Assembly (NCBI RefSeq): GCF_001635455.1
Contig: NZ_LWEH01000151.1
Coordinates: 62,001-126,000, forward strand
Source: Vibrio sp. HI00D65
Lineage (GTDB): Bacteria > Pseudomonadota > Gammaproteobacteria > Enterobacterales > Vibrionaceae
DNA length: 64,000 nucleotides
Direction: 5' to 3'
Shown in pieces: positions 18,798 through 28,304 of this stretch (within the stretch, counting starts at the first letter, position 1; each line of letters opens with the position of its first letter). The notes under the pieces are model-generated. The model worked only from the letters and a program-made list of their open reading frames with translations. It did no database searches and was not told where the DNA came from. The translations under genes and the position numbers were made by a program.

Positions 18798-20075
18798 ATG
18801 ACAACCTTATTAATCAAGAACGCAAAACTTCAAGGCCAAGAAGGCTTGAAACAGATTCTGATTGAAAATGGTCAATTTTCTCGCATTCTCGATAATGACG
18901 CTCAAATCAACCATCAGGGCGAAACTCTTGATGCACAAGGCGGCATTGCGGTTTCTCCTTTCTGTGAACCGCACATTCACCTAGACACAACTCAAACAGC
19001 TGGTGAGCCTAACTGGAATATCTCTGGTACCTTGTTTGAAGGTATTGAGCGTTGGGCTGAGCGTAAAGAACTGCTTTCAATTGAAGATGTTAAGTCACGT
19101 GCGAAGCAAACTTTGAAATGGCAAATTGCCAACGGTGTACAATACGTTCGTACTCACGTAGACGTGTCTGACCCAACGTTAGTCGCGCTAAAAGCGATGG
19201 TTGAAGTGCGTGAAGAGATGGAAGAATGGGTCGACATCCAGATCGTTGCATTCCCTCAAGAGGGCATTCTTTCTTACCCGAACGGCAAAGAACTTCTAGA
19301 AGAAGCGGTGAAGATCGGTGCTGATGTCATCGGTGCTATTCCGCACTTTGAGTTCACTCGGGAATACGGTGTCGAATCTTTACATTATGTATTTGAACTT
19401 GCACGTAAATACGACTGCTTGATCGACGTTCACTGTGATGAAATCGATGACGAGCAATCTCGTTTTGTTGAGACACTTGCAGCCCTAGCTCACAAGTTCG
19501 AAATGGGTGAAAAGGTAACGGCAAGCCATACAACAGCAATGGGCTCTTACAATGGTGCTTACGCATCTCGCCTATTCCGCCTATTGAAAATGTCTGGTAT
19601 CAACTTCGTTGCAAACCCGTTAGTGAACATTCACTTACAAGGTCGTTTCGATGATTACCCTAAACGTCGCGGCGTAACTCGCGTTAAAGAGATGCTCGCT
19701 GCCAACATCAACGTTTGTTTTGGCCACGATGATGTCTTTGACCCATGGTACCCACTAGGCACAGCAAACATGCTTCAAGTACTGCATATGGGTCTGCATG
19801 TGACTCAAGTGATGGGCTACGACCAAATCAACAACTCGCTTGATTTGATTAGCAAAAACTCTGCTCGCACACTGAATATTCAAGACAACTACGGTATCGA
19901 AGAAGGTAAGCCTGGTAGCCTATTGATTCTTCCTGCTGAAAACGGTTTTGATGCAGTGCGTCGTCAAGTGCCTGTGCAGTACTCAGTACGTCACGGTAAA
20001 GTGATCGCAGAGACACAACCAGCAAAGACCAAAATTAATCTAGATAAAACGGAAGATGTAAGCTTTAAACGCTAA
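18798..20075 (+). CDS. codA: Cytosine deaminase CodA
   Basis: Hydrolyses cytosine to uracil and ammonia. The 425-residue amidohydrolase has the metal-ligand motif CEPHIHLD (His about 57 and 59), HVDVSDP, the VHCDEIDD segment with His and active-site Glu, the SHTTAM motif and [13 protein letters not shown] with the catalytic Asp. The length equals that of E. coli CodA. It is the second gene of codBA and ends in the terminator at 20100. It supplies uracil for salvage. Confidence 0.95.
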   Translation: MTTLLIKNAKLQGQEGLKQILIENGQFSRILDNDAQINHQGETLDAQGGIAVSPFCEPHIHLDTTQTAGEPNWNISGTLFEGIERWAERKELLSIEDVKSRAKQTLKWQIANGVQYVRTHVDVSDPTLVALKAMVEVREEMEEWVDIQIVAFPQEGILSYPNGKELLEEAVKIGADVIGAIPHFEFTREYGVESLHYVFELARKYDCLIDVHCDEIDDEQSRFVETLAALAHKFEMGEKVTASHTTAMGSYNGAYASRLFRLLKMSGINFVANPLVNIHLQGRFDDYPKRRGVTRVKEMLAANINVCFGHDDVFDPWYPLGTANMLQVLHMGLHVTQVMGYDQINNSLDLISKNSARTLNIQDNYGIEEGKPGSLLILPAENGFDAVRRQVPVQYSVRHGKVIAETQPAKTKINLDKTEDVSFKR

Positions 20076-20099
20076 TATCGTCTATAATTATTACCGAAT

Positions 20100-20127
20100 A
20101 AAAGGAAGCTGAGATACTTCCTTTTGT
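20100..20127 (+). terminator. Terminator of codBA
   Basis: The stem AAAAGGAAG/CTTCCTTTT has an 8-nt loop and lies 25 bp after the codA stop. Confidence 0.75.
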
Positions 20128-20438
20128 TGTGTTATGTGAAGCGATAAAACTCTCACTAATTCAGTGTGTTTTTTGTGGATTCGCACGGTATGACAAAAAA
20201 AAACACTGATTTCGCAATCAATGTGTGTACATCTCGAAAGACTGTGTTAACATGCACTCGCTCTGTTAGCCGGAGTTATTTAAGTTAGATGAATAGTAAA
20301 AAATTGACATGTAAAATCGTTACCCGTTTTTGTAAGTAGTTTTTCCTTATTTCTTAGCAATATTAAATAATTCAATTATCAGCGCATTGCATTGAATGCA
20401 ATCAACAATTTAGAAAATTTATGAATAAGGGACAAATT

Positions 20439-20651
20439 ATGTCTAACACAAATACTGGCACTGTAAAATGGTTCAACGAAGAGAAAGGTTTCGGCTTCAT
20501 TTCTCAAGACAACGGCGGTGCTGACGTATTCGTACACTTCCGTGCTATCGTTTCTGAAGGTTTCAAAACTCTGAAAGAAGGCCAAAAGGTTTCTTTCGAA
20601 GTTGAAAACGGTCAAAAAGGCCTACAAGCAGCAAACGTTGTTGCTCAATAA
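20439..20651 (+). CDS. cspA: Cold-shock protein, CspA family
   Basis: A 70-residue single OB-fold RNA chaperone with both RNA-binding motifs: RNP1 KGFGFI and RNP2 VFVHF. It begins [16 protein letters not shown] as in CspA. An upstream in-frame ATG at 20421 exists, but AGGGA 6 nt before 20439 and the family length decide for the latter. The leader is long and AT-rich, as usual for cold-shock mRNAs; TTGACA near 20304 is a candidate -35 element. Which csp paralogue this is cannot be told here. Confidence 0.93.
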   Translation: MSNTNTGTVKWFNEEKGFGFISQDNGGADVFVHFRAIVSEGFKTLKEGQKVSFEVENGQKGLQAANVVAQ

Positions 20652-20676
20652 TTAGCATTTAGCTAAAAAGAATTTT

Positions 20677-20707
20677 AAAGCGCTGATTTTTATTCGGCGC
20701 TTTTTTA
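20677..20707 (+). terminator. Terminator of the cold-shock gene
   Basis: The stem AGCGCTGA/TCGGCGCT (one G-U pair) is followed by TTTTTT. Confidence 0.88.
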
Positions 20708-21073
20708 TATCTATCGAAAAATTTCTACACCCTCCTGCTACTGAGCACTTCCTCTATCCCACGCTAAACTCACATGCTGCCTAGCAAACAAGCTCATTTC
20801 AACTCACTCACTTAAAGCGTCGTGTCTTCGAATCCTTGCCTAACTTCAGTACTGCCATCTACATCGCTGTTGCAATGTGAATAACCCAAAATATGCTTAA
20901 AGAACAATCCATTAGATCGCCGTTGTAAGTACACAATCGATATTCATAATAAAAATGAGTGAATTATCCAACCCTCATCCATTAATTATATAATTTTTAA
21001 AGCAAAGCTCCTTGAAATCCGCTAACCTTGTCCACAAGTGGCTTTAGTTGGTTTGATATCTGCAGTAAAAACA
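20708..21073. other. Intergenic region, no gene seen
   Basis: About 365 bp between the cold-shock terminator and the cyclase start. It must contain the cyclase promoter. No clear operator, repeat or small gene was recognised. Confidence 0.4.
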
Positions 21074-22090
21074 ATGAACAAAGACGAATTTCAGAAATCC
21101 ACCGCTAACCTAAAAAAAGCGGTGCCTCTTATGATGAAGAACAGGGTGTCGACCACACCTGCAAATTACGCCCTTTGGTACACCTACGTCGATAATGCGA
21201 TTCCGCAACTGACTAAAGAGATGGATGGCGTGCTGGAGCATTATGGCGTCTGCCCTCCGGCTGTTGGTGAACAGCTTTACAACAATTACGTTGCCAGCAA
21301 ATCAGAAACCAATATCAATGATCTGCGCGCTAACTTAGAGCTATTGGTATCTGAAGTATCAAACTCTATGAATGATACGCTAACGGATACTTCTGCTTTC
21401 TCAGATATGATTGATAAAAGCTTTGAAGATCTGTCTCGCGTCGAAAATGAAAGCCTCTCTATCGACGAGGTGATGTCTCTAGTACGTCAGCTTGTTTCTG
21501 AGTCTCGAAACATCCGTCACTCAACTCAATTCTTGAATTCTCAGCTCAACTCAGCGACCTCTGAAATCTCTAAGCTCAAAAGCCAGCTTGTTGAAGTACA
21601 GAAAGATGCACTGTTTGACAGCACCACCACCCTATACAATCGTCGCTCTTTTGACCGAGACTTAGCAACCCTCTGCGAAGCGAACCAGTCTCTTTGTTTG
21701 ATTATCCTCGACATCGACCATTTTAAGAACTTCAACGACACCTATGGTCACCTTTTTGGAGACATGGTTCTAAAAGGCATCGCTCGTAAACTCAAGCTAA
21801 GTTGCCGTGAAGGCATTTCTGCTTATCGCTTTGGCGGTGAGGAATTTGCACTGATTGTGCCGAATAAATCAGTACGCATCGCACGCCAACTGGCTGACAC
21901 CAACCGTCGTTTGTTAGAGAAGCTGTCGATTAAAGACCGTCGCAGTGGTGAACAGGTCGGAAATATTACCGCTTCTTTCGGTGTGGCTGAACTCGAACCT
22001 GGAGAGTCACCACATTCATTGATTGAACGCGCAGATAAGTTACTTTACGAAGCAAAGACGCTTGGCCGTAATCGCGTTATGCCTCTTTAA
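21074..22090 (+). CDS. Diguanylate cyclase with N-terminal helical domain
   Basis: Makes the second messenger c-di-GMP from two GTP. The protein of about 338 residues is soluble: an N-terminal helical domain (about 1-160, TTPANYALWYTYVDN near the start) and a C-terminal GGDEF domain with an active FGGEEF signature and the GTP-binding DIDHFKNFNDTYGH motif. The RxxD inhibitory site is absent (REGI at that position), so classical product inhibition is not expected. An alternative GTG at 21038 is possible, but the ATG at 21074 is preferred. Neither has a strong ribosome binding site. The ATG start gives no membrane segment or known sensor domain. Confidence 0.88.
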   Translation: MNKDEFQKSTANLKKAVPLMMKNRVSTTPANYALWYTYVDNAIPQLTKEMDGVLEHYGVCPPAVGEQLYNNYVASKSETNINDLRANLELLVSEVSNSMNDTLTDTSAFSDMIDKSFEDLSRVENESLSIDEVMSLVRQLVSESRNIRHSTQFLNSQLNSATSEISKLKSQLVEVQKDALFDSTTTLYNRRSFDRDLATLCEANQSLCLIILDIDHFKNFNDTYGHLFGDMVLKGIARKLKLSCREGISAYRFGGEEFALIVPNKSVRIARQLADTNRRLLEKLSIKDRRSGEQVGNITASFGVAELEPGESPHSLIERADKLLYEAKTLGRNRVMPL

Positions 22091-22150
22091 AGGCAATCAT
22101 TTGCTAGGCTATTGGAGCCAAATACACCTGTTGAATACTAATAAAAACTA

Positions 22151-22187
22151 GAAAGCCCCAAAGGCGTTACCTTTTGGGCTTTTTGTT
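22151..22187. terminator. Terminator between cyclase and orphan malate-synthase-like gene
   Basis: The stem AAGCCCCAAAGG/CCTTTTGGGCTT ends in TTTTT rightward. Between two convergent genes it probably serves mainly the cyclase. Confidence 0.8.
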
Positions 22188-22217
22188 TACTGTGCTCTTG
22201 GCTCTGAGAACTAGGCT

Positions 22218-22817
22218 TTAAATTTGGAAGCAATAGTTAAGGCAGTAATCCTCACCACTTTTCGCTCTAAATTCTTTATCTTCACTGCACGCCTTTGGCT
22301 TACCCTTTTCATCGCCTTTAACTAGGCTGATCCAGTGGCGCATCGCAGCAATAGTTTCTTGTTGTAAAGTCGTATTCGTTGCTTCAGTTGGTGCTTGACC
22401 GAATGTCGTGCACGATTCCAGTTGGATATCATCTATCTCTACCAGTTCAATGCAACCAGTGCCTTTGTGACAACCAAACATCACTTCTAAGTGGCTTCCG
22501 CTACCATCACGGAACAAGATTGAATCAGGATCGTTCTTCTCACCCATGTAGGCTACAAAGTGCTTAGGGTGTTTTAAGCCGCTGTGCTGCCCGTCCTTGA
22601 AGTAAGCCATGATATGACGATAATCAACTACATAGCTCGTTACATCTTGGTGAGAGCCATGCTCAAGAGGAAATAGACGGTCAAGCAATTGCTTTGCTTT
22701 AACTTGCTTCTCACTTTGCCGGTTTGCACTGATTGTCTCCACGGCAAAGACAGCTTCAGCGATAAATGGCTTTGATTGTTTTTGAATTTCTGTTTTATCG
22801 AATGTAAGCATATTCAT
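22218..22817 (-). CDS. Orphan protein resembling a malate synthase G internal domain
   Basis: A 199-residue protein whose middle (about residues 40-175) resembles the internal region of malate synthase G around GlcB residues 160-310. Shared features are LLDRLFPLEHGSHQDV, LKHPKHFVAYMGE, SILFRDGSGSHLEV and IDDIQLE, then a helix ending ISLVKGD. The catalytic core of malate synthase, including the CEDSVAAVD region, is missing, so enzyme activity is unlikely. GAGGG lies 7 nt before the ATG. It is divergent from a DUF3612 regulator; regulators of that kind sit next to glyoxylate-shunt genes in vibrios (from memory). It may be a binding or regulatory partner. The function is unknown. Confidence 0.65.
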   Translation of the reverse strand: MNMLTFDKTEIQKQSKPFIAEAVFAVETISANRQSEKQVKAKQLLDRLFPLEHGSHQDVTSYVVDYRHIMAYFKDGQHSGLKHPKHFVAYMGEKNDPDSILFRDGSGSHLEVMFGCHKGTGCIELVEIDDIQLESCTTFGQAPTEATNTTLQQETIAAMRHWISLVKGDEKGKPKACSEDKEFRAKSGEDYCLNYCFQI

Positions 22818-22892
22818 AGTCTTTCCCTCTTGACTAGTCCGGTGAAAACCACCGGTTCATAACGCAAAAATGTGTGCTAGAGCAATTATTCC

Positions 22893-22904
22893 AAACGAAC
22901 GTTT
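22893..22904. promoter_or_regulatory. Palindrome in the divergent DUF3612 control region
   Basis: AAACG-AA-CGTTT lies between the divergent malate-synthase-like and DUF3612 genes. It is a possible operator; the binder is unknown. Confidence 0.3.
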
Positions 22905-22978
22905 AACTTATTTATCGTTTTGTGAATTGCTTAGTTTGTAGATTAGCGCTTTTTTACATACAATTTCACAACAAAAAT

Positions 22979-22991
22979 TTTACAATGTAAA
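22979..22991. promoter_or_regulatory. Putative autoregulatory operator of the DUF3612 gene
   Basis: TTTACAATGTAAA is a 13-bp palindrome 10 bp before the ATG of the regulator gene, and a further TTTACA follows. The position suits autorepression by the XRE-type protein (inference). Confidence 0.4.
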
Positions 22992-23001
22992 TTTTACAAA
23001 T

Positions 23002-24519
23002 ATGGCCTTGTCAAAAAGTTTAGTTCGTCAGTCACATTTCCTAGGTACGAAGATACGTAACCTTAGGAAGCGTAACCATTTAACGATGGAAGATCTGTCT
23101 GCGCGTTGTATTAGAATCAACCCAGAGTATGCACCTTCCGTTTCTTACCTCTCTATGATCGAACGTGGAAAGCGAGTACCAAGCATCGATATGCTTGAAG
23201 TCATTGCGCAGGTCTTCCAAAAGAGCCCAACATGGTTTCTTGACGACGAATCAGAACAGCAAGCGATTGCTCCCGACAAAGGTAATCGAGGCGGGATCAG
23301 TGGTATGGCTCTTGAGCCTAGCTTCCTTTTCTCTAACGATATCCTGCAAATCGCGATACCAGAGATGTTGTCGCAAACAGGTATCTCCGGGCGCCAATTT
23401 GCACATCTTTTGATCAGGGCCCACCAAGAGAGCCACCAGAACCACTTCCCTGACCTTGAGCGGGCTGCAGAAGAGGTAGGTCTAAAGCGACTCAACCTCA
23501 GCATAGAAGGTCTAATAGACATCGCTAAAAGCCTCGGAATCAACATCCGCTGGGTAACACGCACACCGCAAGACGTGGTCGATGAACTAGGCATCAATGC
23601 CAAACAGTTGGTAACGTCCTTCTTTGAGCCGCCAGGCACGATCTTTTTAAATGAAATCCTCAAGGAGTATCCTACGCGTTTGAAATACGACTTGTCGGTG
23701 TATATTGGCCATTGCATTTTGCATAGCAAAGAAGGGTTAAAGAGTGTCTTGTCTGTAGGTAATAACAACACCTGGGACGACAACCAAGTGTCAGGATCCT
23801 CTCAACTCAACTCTCAAGATATTTTGCAAGCATGGCGAGATTTTGAATCTAGCTTCTTTGCTGGAGCGCTGCTGTGCCCTAAAGTTCCATTCAGACAATT
23901 GCTTGACCGCACCGGTTATGAAATCGACGTTCACGAAAGAGCAGGGGTTTCCCCCTCTGTTGCGATGCGTCGAATGACGGTAGTATCGCCATACCCTCAC
24001 TGGCACTATTTTGATGCTTATGGACCGGGGAAGCTCAAAGCGGTATACCGCGGGAACGGGATTCCACTGCCTTGGGGAAATATGAGAACGGTCGCCGACC
24101 CATGCCAACATTGGGCTGTGTTCCGTCGATTATCTGAGCCCCGTGCGGGTACCTCGGCTCAAATCTCCATCTTGAATGTGGGAGATGAGCCAAGAATCTA
24201 CTGTTGTGAATCCATCAATATGACGGATCCAGCGGGTAACAATCGCGTATTATGTGCAGGCATAGACCTCAACCCTGCGATTGATGCCCAAGGCGGTAAT
24301 TCAAGAGAAATAGCAGAGCAGCTCAAGGCTTCATGCGTTAATAATGGCGGTTCTGTAGCTATCCCACGTAACATCAAGAAAGATCTCACGACAATAGCCA
24401 AGATTCTAAATATAAATTGGATTGAACGTGGGATTGAAACAGAGGCGAGGCTTATCTGCTCAAGAGGCGGAGAGTGCCCTCGCCAACCAAGCTGTTATTC
24501 CAAATGCGGTGAATGTTAA
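23002..24519 (+). CDS. XRE-family transcriptional regulator with DUF3612 domain
   Basis: A 505-residue regulator. An N-terminal XRE helix-turn-helix lies at about residues 12-78 (GTKIRNLRKRNHLTMEDLSA, SYLSMIERGKRVPS). The rest matches the DUF3612 family in length and in the conserved FEPPGTIFLNE motif. A C-terminal cysteine cluster (CSRGGECPRQPSCYSKCGEC) suggests a metal or Fe-S site. The architecture recalls RamB/short-chain-fatty-acyl regulators of acetate and glyoxylate genes, which also end in a Cys motif (analogy, not proof). It is divergent from the malate-synthase-like gene, its likely target. Confidence 0.8.
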   Translation: MALSKSLVRQSHFLGTKIRNLRKRNHLTMEDLSARCIRINPEYAPSVSYLSMIERGKRVPSIDMLEVIAQVFQKSPTWFLDDESEQQAIAPDKGNRGGISGMALEPSFLFSNDILQIAIPEMLSQTGISGRQFAHLLIRAHQESHQNHFPDLERAAEEVGLKRLNLSIEGLIDIAKSLGINIRWVTRTPQDVVDELGINAKQLVTSFFEPPGTIFLNEILKEYPTRLKYDLSVYIGHCILHSKEGLKSVLSVGNNNTWDDNQVSGSSQLNSQDILQAWRDFESSFFAGALLCPKVPFRQLLDRTGYEIDVHERAGVSPSVAMRRMTVVSPYPHWHYFDAYGPGKLKAVYRGNGIPLPWGNMRTVADPCQHWAVFRRLSEPRAGTSAQISILNVGDEPRIYCCESINMTDPAGNNRVLCAGIDLNPAIDAQGGNSREIAEQLKASCVNNGGSVAIPRNIKKDLTTIAKILNINWIERGIETEARLICSRGGECPRQPSCYSKCGEC

Positions 24520-24670
24520 TAGCGAAACCAGTCGAGCATGGCTCTTGGCATTCATACTCTGCTTGTTTTGCTTAGCAAAGCTGAGCTAATTAGGGTTAAT
24601 GGATAATTTGATTTGCTTGGTTTTGGAAGAGAGTAAAAAGTAAAACAAAAATAGAATCTCAAATTCAAAC

Positions 24671-24777
24671 AAAAAAAACCAATCACAAAAGGGTGATTGG
24701 TCATGTATTTTGTGTGAACAATAAAGGTTCACTAACAACGTCAGTTGGCTAGGTGACCCTCGGCTTATTAAGGGTCA
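24671..24777 (-). ncRNA. qrr: Qrr quorum-sensing regulatory small RNA (copy B)
   Basis: The second Qrr copy is 107 nt long on the minus strand. It starts TGACCC at 24777, as Qrr RNAs do, then forms the first hairpin (GACCCT/AGGGTC). The 32-nt Qrr core lies at 24728-24759 and is identical to that of copy A. An AU-rich linker is followed by a terminator stem CCAATCAC/GTGATTGG with eight T residues (24671-24701). It should act with copy A in the LuxO-dependent quorum circuit. The two RNAs are transcribed toward each other, 7.4 kb apart. An open frame on the other strand (24753-24938) overlaps it and is not a gene. Confidence 0.95.
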
Positions 24778-24787
24778 CCTCTGACAA

Positions 24788-24804
24788 TGCAGCATACGTG
24801 CCAA
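24788..24804 (-). promoter_or_regulatory. Sigma-54 promoter of the second Qrr RNA
   Basis: On the minus strand it reads TTGGCAC-GTATG-CTGCA, matching the RpoN -24/-12 consensus. The -12 C is 12 nt before the predicted start at 24777. Confidence 0.88.
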
Positions 24805-24865
24805 CTTTCAAACCACCTATTTACTACGCACCTGGACACGTATTAGCCGTAAATTCCTGTTTATT

Positions 24866-24891
24866 TTGCAAACTGGAATTGCAAATTGCAA
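24866..24891 (-). promoter_or_regulatory. Tandem LuxO binding sites of the second Qrr RNA
   Basis: Positions 24879-24891 read TTGCAAATTGCAA, a perfect TTGCANNNTGCAA site. The abutting 24866-24878 reads TTGCAAACTGGAA, with one mismatch. The arrangement of one perfect and one imperfect abutting site is the same as at copy A, about 62 bp upstream of the -24 element. Confidence 0.87.
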
Positions 24892-25030
24892 ATAACAACA
24901 AAACGCTAGTGATTATACTGCCATTAAACAATCATTAAAAATTGATTACACTTGAGTCAAATCACTATTTTTTAGTTTATTCAATAGTTTTAGCCTCCAC
25001 CAGCTCTCTTCTCTTCAGAACATCACGCAT

Positions 25031-25063
25031 AAAAAACGCGAACATTGATAATCAATATTCGCG
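25031..25063 (-). terminator. Terminator downstream of rhlE
   Basis: Leftward, the stem CGCGAATATTGA/TCAATGTTCGCG (one G-U pair) is followed by TTTTTT. It lies 86 bp past the helicase stop. Confidence 0.75.
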
Positions 25064-25148
25064 CTTATTCGATTCAATACAAACTGGGGATATTTCTTAG
25101 AAACAAGGCTCTACCCAGCACCCTATCCTCTGTTTGTATGGTGCTGGT

Positions 25149-26786
25149 TTACTTTTGAGGTGCTGGCTTCGAGCGAGAACGAGACGGTTTATTCGCTGAA
25201 GGCTTATTTGTTGATGGCCTGTTCGATGACTTACCTGGTCCGTAACTACCACCGTATTCAGGCTTCTTCACTTTACCAGAGCCTGTCGGTTTACCTTGAT
25301 TGTTTTTTGAACCCGAATGGCTTTGTAAACCTGAGTGACTTGGTGAATTAGATTGGTTCGAAGCTGGCTTCTTACCTGTATTCCCACGCTTGAAGTTGCT
25401 GCCATTGTTTCTTACTGACTTCTCTTCACCAACAGCAGTTGAACCGTTTTCAGCTGGCTTCCTAGCGCGTGTAGGTTTACGTTTTGGTGCAGAACCTGTA
25501 GCTGGTACATGGCGCTTGTTCTTACCTGCGGGCTTATGACCGCGAGCATTATCACCCGAGCGTTGGCCATCCACATGTTCACGTGGTTGTTTTGCTTTCT
25601 TCGGATTTTTAGGCTTGATTGGACGCGTATCCAAACGAGACTCAGGTAGCTTATTTACTGGGGAGAAACCTTCCAGCTCACGACGCTCTAACACTTGCTG
25701 GATAAGGCGCTCAATTCCGAAAAGCTCACCAACTTCATCTGCACAAACCAATGAAATTGCTTTACCAACTTCACCAGCACGGCCTGTACGACCGATGCGG
25801 TGTACATAGTCTTCTGATACGTGTGGAAGGTCGAAGTTAACTACTTGAGGTAATTGTGGGATATCAATACCACGAGCCGCGATATCAGTTGCAACCAATA
25901 CTCGCACCTTACCCGTTTTGAAATTCTCTAGCGCTTTGGTACGAGCGCCCTGGCTCTTGTTACCATGAATAGGTGCAGCAGTAATGCCTTGTTCATCTAG
26001 GAAACGAGCCAACTTATTAGCACCGTGCTTAGTTTTGCTAAATACCAACACCTGACGCCAATCATTATCTTTGATCAGCTTCGCAAGCATTGGGCTCTTT
26101 TTCTTCTTATCTACTGGGTAGATACTCTGTTCAACAGTTTTCGCCGTTGAGTTTGCAGGGCTTACTGAAATTTCAACCGGGTTATTAACCAAGCCTTTCG
26201 CCAGGCTACGGATATCATCAGAGAAGGTTGCAGAGAACAGTAGGTTCTGACGTTTCTTAGGTAAGAAAGCCAAGATCTTACGAATATCGCGGATGAAACC
26301 CATGTCTAGCATACGGTCCGCTTCATCTAAGACTAGGATCTCAAGTTGATCGAAGCGCACAGCATTTTGGTTGTATAGATCAAGCAAGCGACCCGGTGTT
26401 GCCACCAGCACATCACTGCCTTTACGCAGTTTTTGCATCTGAGGGTTAATTTTTACGCCACCGAATACCACACCTGAAGTCAAAGGTAGATTGATACCGT
26501 ACTTAACAACACTGCCATTGACCTGAGCCGCAAGCTCACGAGTCGGTGTTAATACTAATGCGCGCACTTGGTTCTGACGAACGCGAGGGCCTTTTGATAG
26601 CAATTCAAGAATAGGTAGCGTGAAGCCAGCAGTTTTACCTGTCCCTGTTTGAGCAGCGGCCATTACATCTTTGCCCGTCAGGACAGCTGGCACGGCCTTC
26701 TCTTGGATTGGTGATGGCTTATCGTAACCTTGTGCTTCAATAGCTTTAAGGATTGGTTCAGAAAGGCCAAGGGAGGTAAAACTCAT
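25149..26786 (-). CDS. rhlE: DEAD-box RNA helicase RhlE
   Basis: An ATP-dependent RNA helicase (545 residues) acting in ribosome assembly or RNA turnover. The Q motif (YDKPSPIQ), motif I AQTGTGKT (about 45-52), DEAD box [18 protein letters not shown], and the C-terminal helicase motifs ARGIDIP and HRIGRTGR are all present in the first 390 residues. Residues from about 400 on form a long, basic, low-complexity tail rich in Lys, Ser, Asn, Gly and Pro, typical of RhlE in marine gamma-proteobacteria and probably for RNA binding. The gene is monocistronic. Confidence 0.92.
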   Translation of the reverse strand: MSFTSLGLSEPILKAIEAQGYDKPSPIQEKAVPAVLTGKDVMAAAQTGTGKTAGFTLPILELLSKGPRVRQNQVRALVLTPTRELAAQVNGSVVKYGINLPLTSGVVFGGVKINPQMQKLRKGSDVLVATPGRLLDLYNQNAVRFDQLEILVLDEADRMLDMGFIRDIRKILAFLPKKRQNLLFSATFSDDIRSLAKGLVNNPVEISVSPANSTAKTVEQSIYPVDKKKKSPMLAKLIKDNDWRQVLVFSKTKHGANKLARFLDEQGITAAPIHGNKSQGARTKALENFKTGKVRVLVATDIAARGIDIPQLPQVVNFDLPHVSEDYVHRIGRTGRAGEVGKAISLVCADEVGELFGIERLIQQVLERRELEGFSPVNKLPESRLDTRPIKPKNPKKAKQPREHVDGQRSGDNARGHKPAGKNKRHVPATGSAPKRKPTRARKPAENGSTAVGEEKSVRNNGSNFKRGNTGKKPASNQSNSPSHSGLQSHSGSKNNQGKPTGSGKVKKPEYGGSYGPGKSSNRPSTNKPSANKPSRSRSKPAPQK

Positions 26787-26948
26787 AGATTATTTTCTCA
26801 GTTGAATAACATTTAGTACGAGCGACAAATGATAAAGGGTGCCGCTGCAGCTTTTGCTGATCAAATTCTTGATACGGAGCAAAGCGCGGTATTCTGAGGC
26901 TTTTCCCCACATTCAGCAACTAAATTCTAATCGCAACTGAGATTATCT

Positions 26949-28304
26949 CTAGGTAATCTGACGCTTCTGGTCGTACATTTTTTCATCAGCGACTTTCAAG
27001 AGACCATCGACGTCACTATAGCTGTCGTTATAAATCACCCAACCGACACTGATTCTGAGATAAATAGAGTGCGCCTCATAAACAACGGGCGTTTCGCAGA
27101 TAACATCTTGTAGTTTTTTGGTAATCGATGCCACATGTTGCTCATCAATAATACGCGGTAGTAGAACCAAGAACTCATCCCCACCAATCCGCGCGACAAT
27201 ATCAGAAGTACGTAGCTTGCCCTTCACTCGCTTAGCACACTCAACTAACACCTTATCACCCGCTGCATGTCCAAAGGTGTCGTTGATCGCTTTAAAGCCA
27301 TCAAGATCGATGTTCACCACTGCAAAAGTTTTCGTTCGCTGTTTCTGAACGGTTCTGAATGCTTGCTTAAGGCTATACATAAAGTAACGGCGATTTGGCA
27401 GCATAGTCAGCTCGTCATGCATGGAGCGACTATCAGCAATCCGATATAGGCGATAAATCGCAATAAAGGCAAGCGCAAGCATCAACATTATGGTGTAGCC
27501 CACGATCCTAACGGCTTGAATTCGATACCAAGGCACATCCATCAGTACGTGGTCGTTACCCGATAACGCCAAATACCATCCCCCGTAAGGAAAGCTAACT
27601 TGTTCGGTAGTAAAGGCATTGCTAAACACCTCTTGCGTCCCATAAAACACCTGTCCATCTTTACCGGCACTGTTTGCACCGCGAATGGCTAAGTTATATT
27701 TGTTTTCAATTTTGCCCACACCTACATCTTCTAACAGCGTATCTAGATCGATAACCGCACTCGATACGCCCCAATAGTCTTGGTTAAAAGGAGGATCTCT
27801 AAAGATAGGGGTTCTTGTTATTAAGGCTTGCCCACCTTGGAACAGTTCAAAAGGACCCGCAATAAATGTGTTACCTATGTTGCGAGCGATCTCGACCGAC
27901 TCCCATTGAATTGGATGGTCTCGATAGTCAATACCAAGGAGCTGTTCGTTGCCTTCCAGTGGATAAACAAAATTAAGCACATCCTTCTCAGCAAGGCCGA
28001 TTAAGCGAATGTGGAAGCCATCTCGAATGATATTCTGAGCAATCTGGTCCCAACCTTTTTGGTCTCCATTAGGATTAATCGTCACAAGTGTTGAGAAGTT
28101 ATTGAGAATATACATGTCTGACACGATCGTCGCTTCTATACGAGATCGAATAATGGAGAGCTGCTTTTTAGCGACAGAATACGATTCATTTTTAAGAAGG
28201 GTCAATTGCTTGGCGTGAAAATGCTCAATTGCACTTACGACAACAAAGAAGAATAACAACGATAATACTTTGGCAGGCCACTGCTTGCTAAAACGACTTG
28301 GCAT
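26949..28304 (-). CDS. Membrane diguanylate cyclase with CHASE sensor
   Basis: A 451-residue c-di-GMP synthase. A membrane segment near residues 10-28, a periplasmic CHASE-type sensor (about 40-265; VLNFVYPLEGNEQLLGIDYR is typical), a second membrane segment near 270-290 and a GGDEF domain (about 295-450) follow in order. The active site RIGGDEF is intact. RTSD, five residues before it, is the RxxD inhibitory site, so product inhibition is expected, in contrast to the cyclase at 21074. The sensed ligand is unknown. Confidence 0.9.
   Translation of the reverse strand: MPSRFSKQWPAKVLSLLFFFVVVSAIEHFHAKQLTLLKNESYSVAKKQLSIIRSRIEATIVSDMYILNNFSTLVTINPNGDQKGWDQIAQNIIRDGFHIRLIGLAEKDVLNFVYPLEGNEQLLGIDYRDHPIQWESVEIARNIGNTFIAGPFELFQGGQALITRTPIFRDPPFNQDYWGVSSAVIDLDTLLEDVGVGKIENKYNLAIRGANSAGKDGQVFYGTQEVFSNAFTTEQVSFPYGGWYLALSGNDHVLMDVPWYRIQAVRIVGYTIMLMLALAFIAIYRLYRIADSRSMHDELTMLPNRRYFMYSLKQAFRTVQKQRTKTFAVVNIDLDGFKAINDTFGHAAGDKVLVECAKRVKGKLRTSDIVARIGGDEFLVLLPRIIDEQHVASITKKLQDVICETPVVYEAHSIYLRISVGWVIYNDSYSDVDGLLKVADEKMYDQKRQIT

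Noticed and set aside
23145..23783. Leftward frame of 212 codons inside the DUF3612 gene
   Set aside because: It is a shadow of the DUF3612 gene, whose helix-turn-helix and FEP motif are clear.
17100..24804. Inverted dispersed repeat, at first sight a MITE or transposon ends
   Set aside because: Each copy is a full Qrr RNA gene with promoter and terminator, and there are no target-site duplications or terminal inverted repeats.
24753..24938. Open frame of 61 codons on the plus strand
   Set aside because: It overlaps the Qrr promoter and LuxO sites on the other strand and has no ribosome binding site.
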